The position numbers and the translations under genes were made by a program. The notes under the pieces are model-generated. The model made no database searches and was not told where the DNA came from. It worked only from the letters and a program-made list of their open reading frames with translations. A DNA stretch of 64,000 nucleotides from positions 1 through 64,000 of the forward strand of contig CALHAH010000030.1 of assembly GCA_937934115.1 (NCBI GenBank), in the 5' to 3' direction. This document shows positions 34,003 to 43,714 of this stretch, in pieces; within the stretch, counting starts at the first letter, position 1; every line of letters starts with the position of its first letter. Origin of the DNA: an uncultured Thermoanaerobaculum sp. (GTDB taxonomy: Bacteria; Acidobacteriota; Thermoanaerobaculia; Thermoanaerobaculales; Thermoanaerobaculaceae).

Positions 34003-34391
34003 GTTGCCCTCTAAAAGGCGTCGCCCCCACCTCGTCCACTGCCCCCCTGCGCGCCACCGCAAAGAGCTTCCGATCCGGAGCGCAGCTCAACGGGAACTCA
34101 CGGGGAGCATTGTATCCACAAACCTCCTGTGCTTGGCTATCGCGTAATAGCTGCCAGGAAAAAGGCAGTGAGCATCGGTGTGCACATGGGCTAAGGGCTT
34201 TAAAGCCGCCCTGCTCGATGGCAGTCCCATGCGCGCGCCTGATAAGCCCACCAGTGGCCGAGCCCAGCTTCAAAGCCCTTTCTCCTGGCCTCTGGAACGT
34301 GGCGGCGCCTGTTTTGCCCCATGAGCTCCGCCCCCAGCGGGGAAAGCTCCAGCGTACGCAAGAAGCTTTGCCGGAAAGACCCGCTTTTACG

Positions 34392-34411
34392 GCTTACAGG
34401 TTTCTGTAAGC
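34392..34411. other. Hairpin GCTTACAG-GTTT-CTGTAAGC downstream of the patatin-like gene
   Basis: Perfect 8-bp stem, 4-nt loop, 25 bp past the stop codon of the minus-strand gene. Confidence 0.55.
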
Positions 34412-34435
34412 GGCCAGGAGTGCCAGAAAGGGGCG

Positions 34436-35455
34436 TCACGGCACCAACCAAAGGTTGGGATCGGCGGCCACTTCCCGGCCATGAGCTACCGCTTGCCTGA
34501 TGCGTTGCGGGTGAAAGTTGGTGGAGGCGTTGTCAGTGCCGTACCAAACACGGGGGGCGAGGACGTGCACCGGCACCGTGCGCTTGCCAATGGTGGCAAG
34601 AGCCTCTTCCAGCGCTTTCCTGCGGCTTCCTCGCAAACCACCCAGGGCTTTTTCCGCAGCTGCCACGATGCGGTTCCACTCCAAGGCACCACGGATGTCG
34701 CCCAAGTAAATTTCGTCGGTGAGGATTTCCACCACGCGCTTGAGGACGTCTAAGGCCCCCACCTTGGTGCCCAGCCAGTTATCCGACCACTGGCGGTAGC
34801 TGTGCTCGGGCACCGTGGAACGGGGAAGGCGACCGTCCGGTTCCGGTATGACGCGAGAGGTGAGCAGCACGTAAATTTCGTCGGCACCGGCAGCAAAGGC
34901 CGAGCCCAGAGGGGTGATATCGCGCACCCCCCCGTCCACCAGCACGTCTTTGCCTGTGTCCACGTAGGGAAAGACCACGGGAATGGCCGTGGAAGCCATA
35001 AGCTTTTGCAAAAAGTCCGCCTCCGCCGGCGTCCACTCTTGGTAGCGCCCGGAAACTAAGGACACGGTGCCCACCGCAAAGTCCCGCCCGGAGGAGCGCA
35101 AGGCTTGCACATCCAGGTGCGTGCGCACGAGTTCTTTCAAGGGCTCGACGGTGTAAAGGGAATCGGCGCCGGCAACAAGAGCAGCAAAACCCCCAGCTCG
35201 CTGGCCGTACACCGAGTGGTTGCCTTCAATGGCGGAAAGCCAAAGCTTTTTAAGCTCGCCCACTTTGACCTGGAGGTGGGCCAAGGAATCGCCTTGGGTG
35301 GGGGCTTGCGCGAGGAACGCGGCGTTAAGGGCACCCACGGAAACACCGCGCAGGATGTGGAAGTCCAATGCCTTGCGCCCAACCAGCTCCTCCAACATCC
35401 CCACTTGAAAGGCCCCCCGCGCCCCACCCCCGCCGAGGACCAGCGCTCGTTTCAC
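34436..35455 (-). CDS. Patatin-like phospholipase family protein
   Basis: GTG start at 35455; LVLGGGGARGAFQVGML oxyanion hole, RGVSVGALNAAF (GXSXG), VDGGVRDITP (DGG). Confidence 0.93.
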   Translation of the reverse strand: MKRALVLGGGGARGAFQVGMLEELVGRKALDFHILRGVSVGALNAAFLAQAPTQGDSLAHLQVKVGELKKLWLSAIEGNHSVYGQRAGGFAALVAGADSLYTVEPLKELVRTHLDVQALRSSGRDFAVGTVSLVSGRYQEWTPAEADFLQKLMASTAIPVVFPYVDTGKDVLVDGGVRDITPLGSAFAAGADEIYVLLTSRVIPEPDGRLPRSTVPEHSYRQWSDNWLGTKVGALDVLKRVVEILTDEIYLGDIRGALEWNRIVAAAEKALGGLRGSRRKALEEALATIGKRTVPVHVLAPRVWYGTDNASTNFHPQRIRQAVAHGREVAADPNLWLVP

Positions 35456-35911
35456 AGCAAACCCCCTTAAAGCATTACCATGCCAAAAATGAGACGCCAG
35501 GGCAAGGCGCAAAAAAAGGCTCGTAAGAGAAGTTTCCGTGAGGACTAGCGAAGGCACATCTTGGTGGTGGCTTTTCCCGGCACGCCGGAAACCTTCCGCC
35601 CCTCCCCGGCCTTTGCGGTATTTGGGCCTTGGGATACGCACACGCTTTGCGGTTCAGGCTGCTCGCAGGCTTCCCCGCCTAGAGGGTCACGCGAGGGTAG
35701 AGCACGCACTGGGCCATGCGTTTTGCCGCCGGCAGGGCGGGACAAAAGCCCCACACGCCGAGGCTAAAAAAATAGCGGCTTACCATGCGCTGGCAGGAAT
35801 AAACACCAGAAAGGTTTTTGTCATCCATTGACGCGGGACCGCAGGGTGCCGCCAAAGACTTACAATTGCTGACGCGGGGAACAGGGGCGCGAGGAGGGGA
35901 GCAAAGCCGGG

Positions 35912-37177
35912 ATGTGGTTAGTGATTTTCAAAATGGCCCGCCGCCAGCTTTTTGCTTCCCCCACGACCGTGGCTTTGACGTTAGCAGGTGTGGCCGTGGG
36001 GGTTGCGGTGTTCATCTTTACCGTGGCCATGATGGATGGGCTGGTGGCTTATTTTTCGCAAAGGATTTTGCGTATTTCCCCAACCCTCACAGTGGTTCCC
36101 GCAAGCGAGCAGACCCTCCAGCGGGCGGTTAGGCCCACCAAGAGTCGCCACACCGTGGTGGTGCTCACAAACCCCGCGCCCCCCGACCAGCGACCCACCA
36201 TCCGCGGTGGTGTGGCGATGATACCCACCTTGGAAAAACTCCCCGGGGTGGAGGGCGTGGCACCAGCGGTGAGCACCGCCGCGGTGATGGCCTTTGGCAC
36301 CATCAGCGAAAGCGCTACCCTCCTGGGCCTGGACCCCCGGCGCGAGAGGGATGTTACCGATCTTTACCGTCTCGTGGTGGAGGGGAGCTGGCAATCCCTT
36401 GAGGGGAAAAACAACGCGGTGCTTTTAGGCTACAAGCTGGCCGAGCGCCTGGGGGTGCAGGTGGGGGACAGGGTCCTGGCCACGGGGGAGTCGGGGGCCT
36501 CCAAAGACTTGGAGGTGGTGGGGATCCTGGCCGTGGGCCTGGGCAGCTGGGACGAGGCCACCGCTGTGGTGCCGTATGCAGTGGCGCAGGGTTTGGCCGG
36601 TTGGAACGGAGACGAGGTGAGCGAGCTGCGGCTGCGAACCTCCCTGCAAAACCTCGAAGCCCTTCGGCAAACGGTGCAAAGTGTAACGGAACGCAAGGTG
36701 GAACGCTGGGAGGAAACTAACCGGCCGGCGCTGCAACTGTTCCGCACCATCGGCTTGACCACGTACCTACTTACGGCTTTTGTCCTCGTAGTCGCCGGCC
36801 TAGGCATTAGCAACAAGCTCGCTACGGTGATCCTCAACAAAGAACGGGACATTGCCATCCTTCGCGCTTACGGTTTTAGCCGCGGAGCTGTGCGCGCTCT
36901 TTTCCTCATCCAGGGTTGGCTTTTGGGGGTTTTTGGCGCTCTTCTCGGCTGTTTTTTGGCGTTTTTGGTCATCACCTACTTTCGTGCGCATCCCATCCGC
37001 TTTGCCCCCAGGGAAAGGGCGGTTTTAGCCTATACCGAGCTTTACCTTGCCAACGAACCTTCCTACTACGTGTTTGTGGCGGTGGTGGCGATGGCCATTG
37101 CTGTGGTGGCTTCGCTTTTGGCGGTGCGGCGGGCCGCTAGGGTTTTGCCCGTGGAGGTGCTCCGTGGGGAAGCTTGA
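35912..37177 (+). CDS. ABC transporter permease (MacB/FtsX-like)
   Basis: N-terminal TM, periplasmic MacB-PCD region, FtsX C-terminal: LGISNKLATVILNKERDIAILRAYGFSRGAVRALFLIQGWLLG. Confidence 0.9.
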   Translation: MWLVIFKMARRQLFASPTTVALTLAGVAVGVAVFIFTVAMMDGLVAYFSQRILRISPTLTVVPASEQTLQRAVRPTKSRHTVVVLTNPAPPDQRPTIRGGVAMIPTLEKLPGVEGVAPAVSTAAVMAFGTISESATLLGLDPRRERDVTDLYRLVVEGSWQSLEGKNNAVLLGYKLAERLGVQVGDRVLATGESGASKDLEVVGILAVGLGSWDEATAVVPYAVAQGLAGWNGDEVSELRLRTSLQNLEALRQTVQSVTERKVERWEETNRPALQLFRTIGLTTYLLTAFVLVVAGLGISNKLATVILNKERDIAILRAYGFSRGAVRALFLIQGWLLGVFGALLGCFLAFLVITYFRAHPIRFAPRERAVLAYTELYLANEPSYYVFVAVVAMAIAVVASLLAVRRAARVLPVEVLRGEA

Positions 37178-37931
37178 TGAGGGTACGTTGCCGCCAGGGT
37201 CGGTCGCCGGCGCGGGTATTGCCCTCACAGCGCAAAACCTTTGGAAAACGCTGGGCACCGGCGCAGCAGCACGGGAGGTTTTACGCGACGTAAGTCTCAC
37301 GTTACGAACGGGAGAGTTTGCTGCGCTCACGGGTCCTTCAGGCTCCGGAAAGTCCACGCTTTTGTATATCTTGGGCGGTCTTGACCGACCGGACAGGGGC
37401 AGCGTGGAGGTGGCGGGAGTACCGCTGCACACGGCCTCGGACCGCGAGCTGGGGGAGCTGCGCAACCGATACATTGGCTTTGTCTACCAGTTCCACTTTC
37501 TCCTGCCGGAGTTTTCCGCTTTGGAAAACGTCCTCATGCCCCTTTGGGCGCGGGGGGCAGGTTTTAAAGCCGAAGACCAAGCTTGGGCGGAGGAACTTTT
37601 GGCCCGGGTGGGTCTTTACGAAAAACGGAAAAAGCTGCCGCGCGAGCTTTCAGGGGGTGAACAGCAGCGGGTGGCTGTGGCCCGCGCCCTGGCGGGAAAA
37701 CCAAAAATTGTTCTTGCCGATGAACCCACGGGCAATTTAGATTCGGCCAACGCCCGCAACGTGTACAACCTTTTCCGCGAAATTAACGAGTCCTTGGGGC
37801 AAACCATCCTGGTGGTCACCCACGACCCCCACTGGGCCGCTGCCTCAGACCGGGTTTTCCACCTGCTGGACGGGCAAATCGTTTCTGAGGAAGCGCGCAG
37901 CTCCACGGAAACAAAATACGGAGGAACGTAG
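37164..37931 (+). CDS. ABC transporter ATP-binding protein (LolD/MacB-like)
   Basis: LTGPSGSGKSTLLYILGGLDRP; ELSGGEQQRVAVARALAGKPKIVLADEPTGNLD. Confidence 0.95.
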   Translation: MGKLDEGTLPPGSVAGAGIALTAQNLWKTLGTGAAAREVLRDVSLTLRTGEFAALTGPSGSGKSTLLYILGGLDRPDRGSVEVAGVPLHTASDRELGELRNRYIGFVYQFHFLLPEFSALENVLMPLWARGAGFKAEDQAWAEELLARVGLYEKRKKLPRELSGGEQQRVAVARALAGKPKIVLADEPTGNLDSANARNVYNLFREINESLGQTILVVTHDPHWAAASDRVFHLLDGQIVSEEARSSTETKYGGT

Positions 37932-37934
37932 CCT

Positions 37935-38990
37935 ATGCGCCGCGGTTTTGTACTGGTTATCCTTCTGCTAGCCTTTGGTTTTGTCACCGCTCGTCTGTTG
38001 ACGTTGCGCATGGCGCGCCCCGCCGTAACGCTTGTACCGGTCACGCGGGGAACCGTGGTGGAGGCCGTATACGCCACAGGGCGCGTGGACTGTGACCAGC
38101 GGGCCACGGTCCGGGCTCGCCTGGCAGCACCTCTGCTGCAGGTTCTGGTGGGTCCCGGTGAAGAGGTCCGAAGTGGCCAGGTGCTCGCCATTCTCGACAG
38201 CCGGGAAGTTACTCTGGAGGTGGCGAGGACGGAAAAGGAGCTGGCTGCCGCACGGGCAGCCGCTGCCGAAGCGGAGGATGCAGCCCTCCGCCTGGAAAAG
38301 CTTTACGCGGCGGCGCTTATTGCTGAAAACCAACTCATCCGTGAACGGGAAAGGGCTCGGGAGCTGAAGGAGAAAGCTGACGCCTTGGAGAAGGTCCTCA
38401 ATCTCGCTCAGGAAAGAACCAGTTGGTCCGTCCTCCGCTCCCCCATGGATGGTACCGTGGCTACCCTGGTGCGGCGCGCCGGGGACCTCCTGCAAGTGGG
38501 GGATGAGGTGCTCACAGTGGTGGATTTACGAAAACCTTACCTGCGGGTGGCGGTGGACGAAAGGGACTTGGGTAAGGTGGCACCGGGACAGGAGGCGCGC
38601 ATCGTTTTTGATGCGTACCGCGACCAAGTTTTTGTAGGTGAGGTTTGGCGCATAGTCCCCACCTTGGACCGTTTGACCCGTTCCGCAGATGTTTTGGTGC
38701 GTTTGCCTGCGGGGGTTCCCCCGCTGAGCCTCGACCTTACCGCCACCGTAAACATCGTCATCAAAAGGGTGGAAAACGCGGTTCTTGTTCCCAGCCTCGC
38801 CCTGCGTGGGACGGGCTCCGAGAGAACCGTACTGCGCCCCAACGCGGAGTGGGTGCTGGAGGCCATCCCCGTGGGCGTGGGGGTTTGCGACACCGAGCAC
38901 TGCCAGGTCACCGCCGGGCTTCAGCCTGGGGAGCTGATTGTGGCCGAGGCTTCCAACTTCCAGCCCGGCACGAGGGTACGACGGCAGTGA
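37935..38990 (+). CDS. Membrane-fusion (HlyD/AcrA-type) periplasmic adaptor
   Basis: VEAVYATGRVDCDQRATVRARLAAPLLQVLVGPGEEVRSGQVLAILDSREV; RSPMDGTVATLVRRAGDLLQVGDEVLTVVDL. Confidence 0.9.
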   Translation: MRRGFVLVILLLAFGFVTARLLTLRMARPAVTLVPVTRGTVVEAVYATGRVDCDQRATVRARLAAPLLQVLVGPGEEVRSGQVLAILDSREVTLEVARTEKELAAARAAAAEAEDAALRLEKLYAAALIAENQLIRERERARELKEKADALEKVLNLAQERTSWSVLRSPMDGTVATLVRRAGDLLQVGDEVLTVVDLRKPYLRVAVDERDLGKVAPGQEARIVFDAYRDQVFVGEVWRIVPTLDRLTRSADVLVRLPAGVPPLSLDLTATVNIVIKRVENAVLVPSLALRGTGSERTVLRPNAEWVLEAIPVGVGVCDTEHCQVTAGLQPGELIVAEASNFQPGTRVRRQ

Positions 38991-40237
38991 GGATCCACTT
39001 CCGCATTGCCGAAGCCCAACTGCGCCAGCGTCCGCGCCGGTCTTTGGTGGCGCTTTCTTCGGTAACGGTGGGCACAGGCATGCTCATCGTCACGCTTTCA
39101 CTTACCGCTGGGCTTTCCGAGGATTTCCTGGAAAAGACCATTCAAACCTCGGCCCACATGGAGGTGCTCCCGCGCCTGGCCGAAAACCGAGCCGAAACCA
39201 TAAAGGGGCGTGACGAGCTGGTTGCCCTGGCGCGCCACCGCGTCCCCGAGGAAAAACAAACGGTTCGTCCCCTGCCCAAGATCTTGGCCCTGGCGCGGCG
39301 CTTGCCCGGAGTGGTGGTGGCCACGCCGGCAGTGGAAGCGCAAGCGGTGCTGTTTTACGGCACCACCCGACAGCCGGCGCTGCTTTCCGGCGTGGTCCCC
39401 TGGGAGGAGGCACGCGTAACCATTTTGCCTCGACGGGTGGTGGCGGGGCAGTGGCAGGACCTGGAAAGAAACCGAGATGGGGTGGTTCTGGGGTCAGGGT
39501 TGGCAAAAAACTTGGGGGTGCAGGTGGGTTCTCCGGTGCGGGCGCAGGGATCTCAGGGTACGGTCGTGGCCCTTCGCGTCGTGGCTGTGGTGCAAACGGG
39601 TCTTGCCTCGGTGGATAAGTTTCTAGCCCTCGTGAACTTGGATCGTGCCCAGGCGCTCATGGGTTTAACCAGCGACCAAGCAACCAAGGTTCGCATACGC
39701 TTGAAAGACCCCTGGGCGGCGGCGAGCCTGGCACGGCAAGCCGAAACGCTTTTAGGTTACCAGTGCGTTTCCTGGCAAGAGCGCGCTGCAGCGCAAATTG
39801 ACTCCTTTGACCGACAAAACCTCATTACCAGGGTTTTGGTTTTTTTCACCATGTTGGTGGCCGCCTTTGGCGTGGCTAACGTTCTCGTGCAAATTGTCTC
39901 AGAAAAACGGCGCGATATTGCCATCTTGCGCGCTGTGGGCTTTGACAGTGCGGACATTGCCCTGATTTACCTCATCCAAGGCTCACTCCTGGGGCTTTTG
40001 GGGGCTGCCCTCGGGTGGGGGCTGGGGGCCCTCCTGATACGCGTCGTGGCAGCCATTCCCGTTAATTTTGGGGAGGCGGCCCTTTTGCAAAACGAAAACC
40101 TGCGCATGGCCGAGCACCCCTGGTTTTACCTTGTGGCTTTGCTCCTGGCCTTGGTGGTGTGCACCATTGGTGCCGCCCAGCCGGCAAGGGCGGCCGCGCG
40201 CCTGCTCCCCACGGCCATCCTGCGCGGAGAGCGGTAA
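38987..40237 (+). CDS. ABC transporter permease (MacB/FtsX-like)
   Basis: GTG start overlapping the adaptor stop; FGVANVLVQIVSEKRRDIAILRAVGFDSADIALIYLIQGSLLGLLGAALG. Confidence 0.9.
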   Translation: MRIHFRIAEAQLRQRPRRSLVALSSVTVGTGMLIVTLSLTAGLSEDFLEKTIQTSAHMEVLPRLAENRAETIKGRDELVALARHRVPEEKQTVRPLPKILALARRLPGVVVATPAVEAQAVLFYGTTRQPALLSGVVPWEEARVTILPRRVVAGQWQDLERNRDGVVLGSGLAKNLGVQVGSPVRAQGSQGTVVALRVVAVVQTGLASVDKFLALVNLDRAQALMGLTSDQATKVRIRLKDPWAAASLARQAETLLGYQCVSWQERAAAQIDSFDRQNLITRVLVFFTMLVAAFGVANVLVQIVSEKRRDIAILRAVGFDSADIALIYLIQGSLLGLLGAALGWGLGALLIRVVAAIPVNFGEAALLQNENLRMAEHPWFYLVALLLALVVCTIGAAQPARAAARLLPTAILRGER

Positions 40238-40540
40238 AACAAGCGCCCAAAACGCCCGCCACCAAAAACTGGTTACAGGCTAGCCGTGCGAGCCCCAGGG
40301 TACGGCCTTCGGGCTGGTCTCGGGAGGCCATGCTTTTGAGAAAAGCACCCACGTTTTTCACCGCGTTCCCTTGCCGCCACGGCCGGACCCTGCTAGCCTG
40401 CGCATGGCAACGGCAATGGCGCCCCGAGGTACGTCCCAGGCTTCCAAACTGAGGCCAAAGCAGCCCGCGGTGCGGGTCACCCCTGGTGCAATTACCTTCG
40501 GGGGAAAGCCTCGTTTTCTGGGTTTTTCCCCACTGCAACC

Positions 40541-41797
40541 ATGAACCTTGTGTGGCATCGCTCCGATTTGCGTCTGGCCGATCATCCGGCGGTTGCCGAG
40601 GCAAGCAAAGGGGGAGCTTGGGTTGGGCTTGTGGTTTTGGACCCCAACAACCTCAAAACCACCCCGCGGCGTCGGGCGTGGTTTTTGGAAAACGTTCGCC
40701 GGCTGCGCGAGGCGTACCGGGCGCGGGGCGGGGGTCTTTGGGTCTGCCAAGGATACCCCTGGGAACAGGTGCCCGCCGTGGTGCGCACGCTGAAGGCCCA
40801 TGCAGTTTACGCGCTTGCAAGTTACACCCCTTACGGTCGCCATCGGGACATGAGGGTGCGGGAGGCGCTTGCCGTCCCCCTTTACCTCCTCCCTGCACCC
40901 CACCTCATCCCCCCTGACCTGCCCCGCGCCTACCGCGTCTTCACACCCTTCAGTCGGCAGTTCGCTGGCCTCCATGCGCCTCTCCCCGCCCCGGAGTCCC
41001 TGCCCCCCGCGGCAGAAGAGGGTGAACTTCCCGAGGAAAGCTCGGATGTCCTGCTACCACCCGCTGGCGAAGAGGCGGCCCAGGCTGCCCTCAAGCAATT
41101 TGTGGCGCAAAAGCTGCACCGCTATCACGTGGATAGGGATCGCTTGGACGGGGAGGGGGGCTCCAGGCTTTCCCCGTACTTTACGGTAGGCGCCCTGAGC
41201 CCGCGCCAGGCCGCTTGGGAAGTCACGCGCTTTCAGGGTGAAGGCGCGAAAAAGTGGATTGCCGAGCTTTTATGGCGGGACTTTTCCTTTCATCTTCTCT
41301 TCCATTTCCCCGAGATGAGGGAAATGCCGCTCGACCCGCGCTTCGCGCGGTTACCCTGGGTGGAGGACGAGGATCTTTTCACCGCCTGGTATCAAGGGAA
41401 AACAGGGGTTCCCGTGGTGGATGCCGCCATGCGCGAGCTTTGGGCCACGGGGTTTGTTTCCAACCGCGCACGCATGTTGGTGGCACAGTTTGCGGTGAAG
41501 TACTTGCTTCTCCCTTGGAAGAAAGCGGAGGCCGCTTTCAAGGACCTGCTTTTGGATGGGGATACGCCGCAAAACCTCCAGGGGTGGCAGTGGGCCGGGG
41601 GCTTAGGGGTGGATGCGGCACCGTACTTCCGTGTTTTCAACCTTGAGGAGCAGGGAAAACGCCACGATCCCGAGGGGAGCTGGCGGCGGCGTTTTGCCCC
41701 CGAGTACGCTTCCTACGCGGCGCAAGACCCCGTCGTGGATCTGCCCCAGGCCCGGCGGCGCTACCTGTCGTTGGCAGAAAAGCTGGTTCGCGGGTGA
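40541..41797 (+). CDS. phr: Deoxyribodipyrimidine photo-lyase
   Basis: MNLVWHRSDLRLADHPAV; RLSPYFTVGALSPRQAAWE; WATGFVSNRARMLVAQFAVKYLLLPWKKAEAAFKDLLLDGDTPQNLQGWQWAGGLGVDAAPYFRVFN. Confidence 0.95.
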   Translation: MNLVWHRSDLRLADHPAVAEASKGGAWVGLVVLDPNNLKTTPRRRAWFLENVRRLREAYRARGGGLWVCQGYPWEQVPAVVRTLKAHAVYALASYTPYGRHRDMRVREALAVPLYLLPAPHLIPPDLPRAYRVFTPFSRQFAGLHAPLPAPESLPPAAEEGELPEESSDVLLPPAGEEAAQAALKQFVAQKLHRYHVDRDRLDGEGGSRLSPYFTVGALSPRQAAWEVTRFQGEGAKKWIAELLWRDFSFHLLFHFPEMREMPLDPRFARLPWVEDEDLFTAWYQGKTGVPVVDAAMRELWATGFVSNRARMLVAQFAVKYLLLPWKKAEAAFKDLLLDGDTPQNLQGWQWAGGLGVDAAPYFRVFNLEEQGKRHDPEGSWRRRFAPEYASYAAQDPVVDLPQARRRYLSLAEKLVRG

Positions 41798-41840
41798 GGG
41801 AAAAGCCGCGGCGGTGGCAAGCAGGGCAGGGCTTGGGGCA

Positions 41841-42779
41841 TTACGAGGTTTTTAAGTCCATCAAGGCCTTGGGATACGGCTCGAAAAGTGCTTGCCTTTC
41901 CAAGTAATCGTCGGTGTACCGCAAAGTCCAAGAGCGAAGCAGGGCCAAGGGAGCCTCCAGGGGCACTTTTTCCGCTTGCAAGTCGGAGAGTAGGTCCAAA
42001 AAGTGCGCTTTTTCCCGGGAGGAGAGGTGTTTTTTAAAGTAACCCAGAGCGTGCAGCAGGGCATTGGTCATGGCCGGAAAGCGGAAGGGGAGGCGCGTGG
42101 CGCGCAAAAAGCCTTCCTCGTAGACGGGACGTACCTGGGGAAAATCCCGGTTGCTAGCCTCTGCCAGAAGCCTTCCCAAAAAACGCGTTTCCTTTTGGCT
42201 GTACGCCATGAGCAGCAGCTTGTATTGGGCGTGGAAGTCCATAAGAGATTTCAGATCACCCAGCTGCCGCAGGCGGGCCAAAGCGAAGATACGGGTGAAA
42301 AAATGCGAGCGAAGGCGGGCGTTGGTGAGCCTGCCCTCATCCTCCTTGGGAAGGTTTGGAAAAGTAGCTTCCACGGCCGCAGCAAAAAGACCTGATGTTT
42401 TGCCTACCATGCCACTCCCTTCGGCACGGGCGTAAAGCTTTGCATCCTTTAGAGCACAGGAGGGAGAACGGTTCTTAAGGAGAAACCCCTCCACCTGACC
42501 CACCTGGGAAAGAAAGGTACGGGCAAAAGCCTCCATGCGAGCGGTGAGGTCCTCCCCGCTTTTAGGCTGCACCATTCGCACCCCGTCACCCTCCCGCACC
42601 AAACGAACGGTGGGTCGGGGTACCCCTAAGCCAATTTCCACCTCCGGGCACACGGGTATAAAACTCACGTGATCCCTAAGTGCCGCCACCACCCGGTCGG
42701 GAATGCTTTCCCCCGAGTAGCGAACGGGTGCAAAACCCAAACACGCGCTCACCACCACCCGAGGCTTAGGCCAAAGCAT
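41841..42779 (-). CDS. DUF523-DUF1722 (YbgA-like) protein
   Basis: VVSACLGFAPVRYSG..SFIPVCPEVEIGLGVPRPTVRLV; C-terminal FHAQYKLLLMAYSQKETRFLGRLLAE. Confidence 0.9.
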   Translation of the reverse strand: MLWPKPRVVVSACLGFAPVRYSGESIPDRVVAALRDHVSFIPVCPEVEIGLGVPRPTVRLVREGDGVRMVQPKSGEDLTARMEAFARTFLSQVGQVEGFLLKNRSPSCALKDAKLYARAEGSGMVGKTSGLFAAAVEATFPNLPKEDEGRLTNARLRSHFFTRIFALARLRQLGDLKSLMDFHAQYKLLLMAYSQKETRFLGRLLAEASNRDFPQVRPVYEEGFLRATRLPFRFPAMTNALLHALGYFKKHLSSREKAHFLDLLSDLQAEKVPLEAPLALLRSWTLRYTDDYLERQALFEPYPKALMDLKTS

Positions 42780-42943
42780 GGGGACATTTTCGCAGAAAAG
42801 CGCACGGGGCAAACCCCCCAGCGATAACCAGCATCACCAGCGCATTTTCCCTTCGGAAACGCTTTTGCTGTTGCCATGACGGGCAAAACAGGAGCACAAG
42901 CTCCTCTCCCGCGGTTTAAAGCCCCAGCGGGGCCAAAGGGGTG

Positions 42944-43714
42944 TTACCCAGCCAACAGGGGCAGCTGCAACCGCTGCAGACGCGGGTTGAGCACCGCGCG
43001 CTGGGCGGCGAAAGCCTTTTGCAGACCTTTCTCCGCCAAATCCAAAAGATCGTCCAACTGCTTCCGGCGAAGGGGTTCCCGCTCGGCCGTACCTTGAATC
43101 TCCACGATGCCACCGCGCGCGGTGCCCACCAGGTTCAAGTCCACATCCGCTTGGGAGTCCTCCTCGTAGGTGAGGTCTAGCAGGGGTTGGCCACGTATCA
43201 GGCCACAGGAAACCGCCGCCACTTGGTCTTTTACCGGCCACCCCGGCAGAGCCTTTTGCTCCCAAAGCCGGCACAGGGCCAGAACCACCGCCACAAAGGC
43301 ACCGGTAATGCTGGTGGTGCGGGTGGAACCGTCAGCTTGCAGCACGTCGCAGTCCACCACCAACGTGCGCTCCCCCAGAAGTCCCAAATCGAGCCCGGCG
43401 CGCAAGGCACGGCCAATGAGCCGCTGGATTTCCGCCGAGCGTCCGGAAAGGGAACCCTTCACCACGTCCCTGGGGGTGCGCTCCTCGGTGGCCCGAGGCA
43501 GCATGGCGTACTCGGAGGTGAGCCACCCTTCGCCGGTGTCCCGCAAGAACGGCGGGACCCGGCCTTCCACGGTGACGTTGCAGAGCACCACCGTGTCCCC
43601 TGCCCGCACCAAAACCGAGCCTTCTGGGTACTTGACGAAGTCCAGGGTCAAGGATAAGGAACGAGGTTGGTCGAAGGTTCGACCATCACCCCGCACAGCT
43701 TGGGCTCCCCACAT
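42944..43714 (-). CDS. rph: Ribonuclease PH
   Basis: GSVLVRAGDTVVLCNVTVE; GWLTSEYAMLPRAT; TLVVDCDVLQADGSTRTTSITGAFVA. Confidence 0.96.
   Translation of the reverse strand: MWGAQAVRGDGRTFDQPRSLSLTLDFVKYPEGSVLVRAGDTVVLCNVTVEGRVPPFLRDTGEGWLTSEYAMLPRATEERTPRDVVKGSLSGRSAEIQRLIGRALRAGLDLGLLGERTLVVDCDVLQADGSTRTTSITGAFVAVVLALCRLWEQKALPGWPVKDQVAAVSCGLIRGQPLLDLTYEEDSQADVDLNLVGTARGGIVEIQGTAEREPLRRKQLDDLLDLAEKGLQKAFAAQRAVLNPRLQRLQLPLLAG

Noticed and set aside
34392-34411. Rho-independent terminator after the patatin-like gene
   Set aside because: Hairpin is real but has no downstream T-run on either strand, so kept only as a hairpin.
40238-40540. 300-bp gap before phr as a structured RNA gene (RNase P RNA or SRP RNA)
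   Set aside because: Some inverted repeats (CGAGCCCCAG / CTGGTCTCG) but no conserved RNase P, SRP or riboswitch core motif recognised on either strand.
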